A stretch of DNA of 64,000 nucleotides, taken from the NCBI GenBank assembly GCA_020851035.1, contig JADZDM010000001.1, forward strand, positions 124,001-188,000. The letters are read 5' to 3'. This document shows, piece after piece, positions 61,902-64,000 of this stretch (positions within the stretch are counted from its first letter, which is position 1; the number at the start of each line of letters is the position of its first letter). The position numbers were made by a program, and so were the translations under genes. The stretch is from Gemmatimonadaceae bacterium. Its GTDB lineage: Bacteria > Gemmatimonadota > Gemmatimonadetes > Gemmatimonadales > Gemmatimonadaceae. The notes under the pieces were generated by a model. The model had not been told where the DNA came from, did no database searches, and worked only from the letters and a program-made list of their open reading frames with translations.

Positions 61902-62003
61902 GACCGGGTCTGGTGAAGGGTCACATACACGCTCGTGACTTCCCGACGCTTCGTCAAGCGGCGTGCGGCGTCGGCGGCTGGCGAAGCCGACGGACTGGGC
62001 CGA

Positions 62004-62200
62004 TCAGCTAGCCGGCTTCAGCCATCCGTGCATCCCCATGCGCGCCACGAAGGCCTCGAACCATCCGGTGCTCGTGGTGGTCTTGGGGTACATGCCGGAG
62101 CCGTGGCCGCCCTGCTCGTACAAGTGGAACTCGACCGGCCGCTCCGCGGCACGCCACGCCTCGATCAGTGCGGGCCACGACCGCGCAGGTCCTCCCGTGC
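62004..62200 (-). pseudogene. Remnant: C-terminus of an acyl-esterase-like alpha/beta hydrolase
   Basis: Reading leftward, the frame ends at the TGA at 62006-62004 and gives about 65 residues that look like a hydrolase C-terminus. It includes WPALIEAWRAAERPVEFHLY, then the catalytic-His segment EQGGHGSGMYPK, and ends WLKPAS. Third positions are G/C rich, as in real genes. There is no start or N-terminal part; in-frame sequence upstream soon loses similarity. It overlaps the next remnant in another frame. Confidence 0.65.
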
Positions 62201-62470
62201 CACCAGGGTGATGACGATGGAATCGCCGACGGTCGTCGGAACGCGTTCCTGCGTCTCGAACCCGCAGTAGACGCCGCTGTCGCGCGGCATCTCGCCGATC
62301 ATCGCCCAGCCGTCGGAGATCTTGCCGTCCCGGAAGATCACGAGCGTCTGGTCACGCTTGTCGCGCGTGTTCAGGATGCGGAGGGTGAGCTCGCCGGACA
62401 GGAATGCGCGTCGGTCGAGGAAGGTCCAGTGGAATCGGGTCCCGGCGATCGGGAGCTTGAAGTGGTGCGC
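62165..62470 (-). pseudogene. Remnant: coding-like 99-codon frame without a start codon
   Basis: A leftward frame from just inside a TGA at 62473-62471 to a TGA at 62167-62165 has about 101 codons. It has strong third-position G/C bias and a protein-like composition, for example FHWTFLDRRAFLSGELTLRI and IFRDGKISDGWAMIGEMPRD. Its upstream end is a stop codon, so no start is possible before the first internal Met. I do not recognise the family. It is best seen as a 5'-truncated gene joined to the esterase remnant. Confidence 0.6.
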
Positions 62471-62517
62471 TCATGGATACGAACAAGCGGGTGAGACAGC
62501 GGGCGAAATCTCTGGTG

Positions 62518-62901
62518 CTAGACGCGCGGGAACGGCCGCTGGCGCACCTGCTCACCTTTCACAACCGTGATCCGCCCGCTGAGCTCGAGATCCTCACGAT
62601 CAAGCAATGCCGCCAGCTGCTCCCCGGGTGCGGTCGGTGATGACGGTGCCCCGCGAAACAGGACCAGACCGAGTGGGGGCGCGTCACTGCCGCGAACGAT
62701 CCTCTCGGCCAGATCGAGATCAAAGCCGAACGTCAGGCGAGCCTCCGCCCGCCCGAGCGCGAGCACGTCTGCGTCGCCAACACCCGGGCTGACTTCCGCG
62801 ATCCAGAGTACGTCAAAGCCCCGTGCGCGGAGGTAGTCCACCGCCGCTCGCGGGACATTCTCGTCAGCCAGCAACGGGCACGCCGCGCCCGGCGCAGTCA
62901 C
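62518..62901 (-). CDS. DUF5615 (PIN-like) putative toxin
   Basis: This 127-residue protein begins MTAPGAACPLLADENVPRA. The leading acidic LLADENVP (Asp-Glu), a mid-protein GVGDADVLALGR and a late acidic stretch TFGFDLDLAERIV match DUF5615, a PIN-like nuclease family. The usual TFDKDF motif is altered to GFDLDL. It overlaps the preceding DUF433 gene by 4 bases (62898-62901). DUF433/DUF5615 pairs are recognised as toxin-antitoxin-like modules, so this is probably the toxin. Activity is unproven because of the motif change. Confidence 0.8.
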   Translation of the reverse strand: MTAPGAACPLLADENVPRAAVDYLRARGFDVLWIAEVSPGVGDADVLALGRAEARLTFGFDLDLAERIVRGSDAPPLGLVLFRGAPSSPTAPGEQLAALLDREDLELSGRITVVKGEQVRQRPFPRV

Positions 62902-63137
62902 GCCGCGTCGAACCGCAGCGAGTACAACGCCTCGTCATGCAGGATTTCGGCGGAATAGGCAAAGACGGCGCGCAGCGCGTCAGCGCTGAGGGACGGGTAA
63001 TTCTCCAACACCTGCGCCGATGTCCAACCCGCGGCAAAGAGACCGAGGATGAACTCCACGGTCAGCCGCGTGCCCTGCACGAGCGGCTTGCCGCCGGCAA
63101 TGTCGGCCGTGGTCGTGATATAGGGCTGCCAATTCAT
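62898..63137 (-). CDS. DUF433 putative antitoxin
   Basis: This is a 79-residue small protein. The DUF433 helix-turn-helix-like body reads GKPLVQGTRLTVEFILGLFA then GWTSAQVLENYPSLSADAL. This matches the antitoxin-like partners of DUF5615 PIN proteins, which bind DNA and the toxin. It is upstream of, and overlaps, the toxin gene by 4 bases, as expected for co-translation. The ATG at 63137 gives MNWQPYITTTADI. The promoter must lie in the 147-base gap before 63285, where nothing is distinct. Confidence 0.85.
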   Translation of the reverse strand: MNWQPYITTTADIAGGKPLVQGTRLTVEFILGLFAAGWTSAQVLENYPSLSADALRAVFAYSAEILHDEALYSLRFDAA

Positions 63138-63284
63138 CGGGGGGCTCCATGGCGAGGCTCGTGGAAACATACCCCGAAGGTGCGGGCCGAGCGACGCCCT
63201 GGTGTGGAGCCCGTGGGAGGCACCTCGGACCCTACGGGTAGAGCTGCACGTCGATCGCTCGCAACCAGTCAGGAAAGGCGCCGC

Positions 63285-64000
63285 TCACCGCGACGCCCGT
63301 TGTGCCCGCCTACCCGCCCCCGCGCGCACCACCAGCTCATCAACGAACACCCACGCCGCCCCGCCCGCACCGGGATGCTCCGCCGGCAGTGTCGCGCCAC
63401 GCGCCACCACCCGGAGATGCCGGGCATCCATCGCACTCGGCGCCTGCGCCACGAACGCCCGCGTGAACGCCCCCTCCCGCGCCACCGGCACCTGATGCGT
63501 GAGCACCACCGGCTCACTCCATGTGCTGCCATCCGCCGACCACGACACCGTCACCTCGCGCGGCAGCAGGATCCAGCTGCGCACGTTCTGCAGGAACCGC
63601 GCATCCAGCGTCGCCCCACGCACCGGCTCAGGCAACGCCACCTCGAACGAGACCTCGGGCTTCTCCCACCCCTGCCAGATGCCATCCGCGTGCTCGGTGC
63701 TGCCCAGCAGGCCGTCCGTGAGGCTGCGGCCGCCGGTGCCGGGATACCGCGCATCAGCCGCCGGCACGCTGCGCACACTGGCCCCGACTGCGCGATGCTG
63801 CACCCCCTGCACGCGCCGCTCCTCGCGCACCGGTGAGCTGCCCAGGAACGCCTGCAGTCGCGTGAGCCCCGTCGGGCGCAGCAGCGCGCCGTCACGCAGC
63901 ACCGGTGACCGCGCCGATGGCGGCGAGCCATTGGTGGAGGCGCGCATCACGAGGCCGTCCGCCAGCACGGGAAGGCGCAGCTGCGCCCGTCCGCTCACGG
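63285..64000 (-). CDS. C-terminal part of a probable GH20-type hexosaminidase or similar glycosidase (partial)
   Basis: The leftward frame runs to the window edge, and the stop is at 63285-63287. It gives about 238 residues without a convincing start; a GTG at 63998 is at the edge and the frame continues. The pattern YPGTGGRSLTDGLLGS, then WQGWEKPEVSFEVALPEP and ARFLQNVRSWILLPREVTVS, is seen in the C-terminal discoidin-like domain of bacterial family-20 hexosaminidases and related enzymes. The catalytic domain lies outside the window, so the family is tentative. Confidence 0.6.
   Translation of the reverse strand, partial: VSGRAQLRLPVLADGLVMRASTNGSPPSARSPVLRDGALLRPTGLTRLQAFLGSSPVREERRVQGVQHRAVGASVRSVPAADARYPGTGGRSLTDGLLGSTEHADGIWQGWEKPEVSFEVALPEPVRGATLDARFLQNVRSWILLPREVTVSWSADGSTWSEPVVLTHQVPVAREGAFTRAFVAQAPSAMDARHLRVVARGATLPAEHPGAGGAAWVFVDELVVRAGAGRRAQRASR

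Noticed and set aside
62352-62555. Leftward frame with ATG near 62474 (MSAPLQAPDRRD)
   Set aside because: It is Pro/Arg-rich and out of frame with the better-supported 99-codon remnant at 62165-62470.

Overview
The window is GC-rich, gene-dense chromosomal DNA of a Gram-negative bacterium. It carries an LPS-type glycosyltransferase and core kinase, a predicted outer-membrane barrel protein, and quinone genes of the menaquinone type. Strong G/C preference at third codon positions, many GTG/TTG starts, 4-base start/stop overlaps and the gene set fit Gemmatimonadota. That assignment is an inference from content, not from a marker gene. I see no rRNA, tRNA, CRISPR array, transposase or phage gene.

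Layout. 0-6 kb: 3' part of guaB, an APC amino-acid permease, an intrinsic terminator, an nrnA-type DHH phosphoesterase, and a NarL-type kinase/regulator pair. 6-13 kb: a small membrane protein, an Mrp ATPase, a MATE exporter, then a leftward operon of ECF sigma factor, zinc-finger anti-sigma, bactofilin-like membrane protein and adhesin-like exported protein. 13-17.6 kb: menG/ubiE, ubiD, ubiA, ubiX and a YfcE-type phosphoesterase, a set expected for the late steps of menaquinone synthesis. 17.8-24.4 kb: a second MATE exporter, cardiolipin synthase, a short UvrC/Cho-like nuclease, mutM and purD. 24.5-33 kb: an M48 protease, a Cys/Met-metabolism PLP enzyme, a response regulator with an HD-GYP domain, an adenylate-forming ligase, and glmM-glmS for UDP-GlcNAc synthesis. 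33-38.2 kb: a MacB-like ABC transporter coupled to a serine hydrolase. 38-44.5 kb: DoxX, exported proteins, an M20 peptidase, and a polyphosphate-glucokinase-like ROK protein with a histone-like tail. 44.6-52 kb: dtd, maf, a leftward trpE / LPS-kinase / glycosyltransferase operon, an outer-membrane protein and a NUDIX hydrolase. 52-64 kb is more accessory: a GH43 glycosidase, a second serine hydrolase with a membrane-anchored AraC regulator, msrA, a lactonase, an AAA/DUF4143 ATPase, two start-less gene remnants, a DUF433/DUF5615 toxin-antitoxin pair, and the end of a probable hexosaminidase.

The most unusual feature is a family of four intergenic nested palindromes (about 13.8, 17.6, 19.3 and 52.0 kb). 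Long outer arms are built from 9-base iterons (GACGCAAAG or ACGCGGAAA). Midway between them sits a small hairpin with an AACTGC/GCAGTT stem and a 10-base loop. Three copies also share the loop and a flanking CGATGC. Two copies flank one MATE gene, and one runs into the start region of ubiD. No transposase accompanies them here, so they look like non-autonomous or structured elements moved by something elsewhere.

Other points that stand out are the lysine/alanine tail on the polyphosphate-glucokinase-like protein, a roughly 88-residue acidic insert inside the active site of the LPS kinase, an acyl ligase that ends before its A10 lysine, and two coding-like remnants without start codons.
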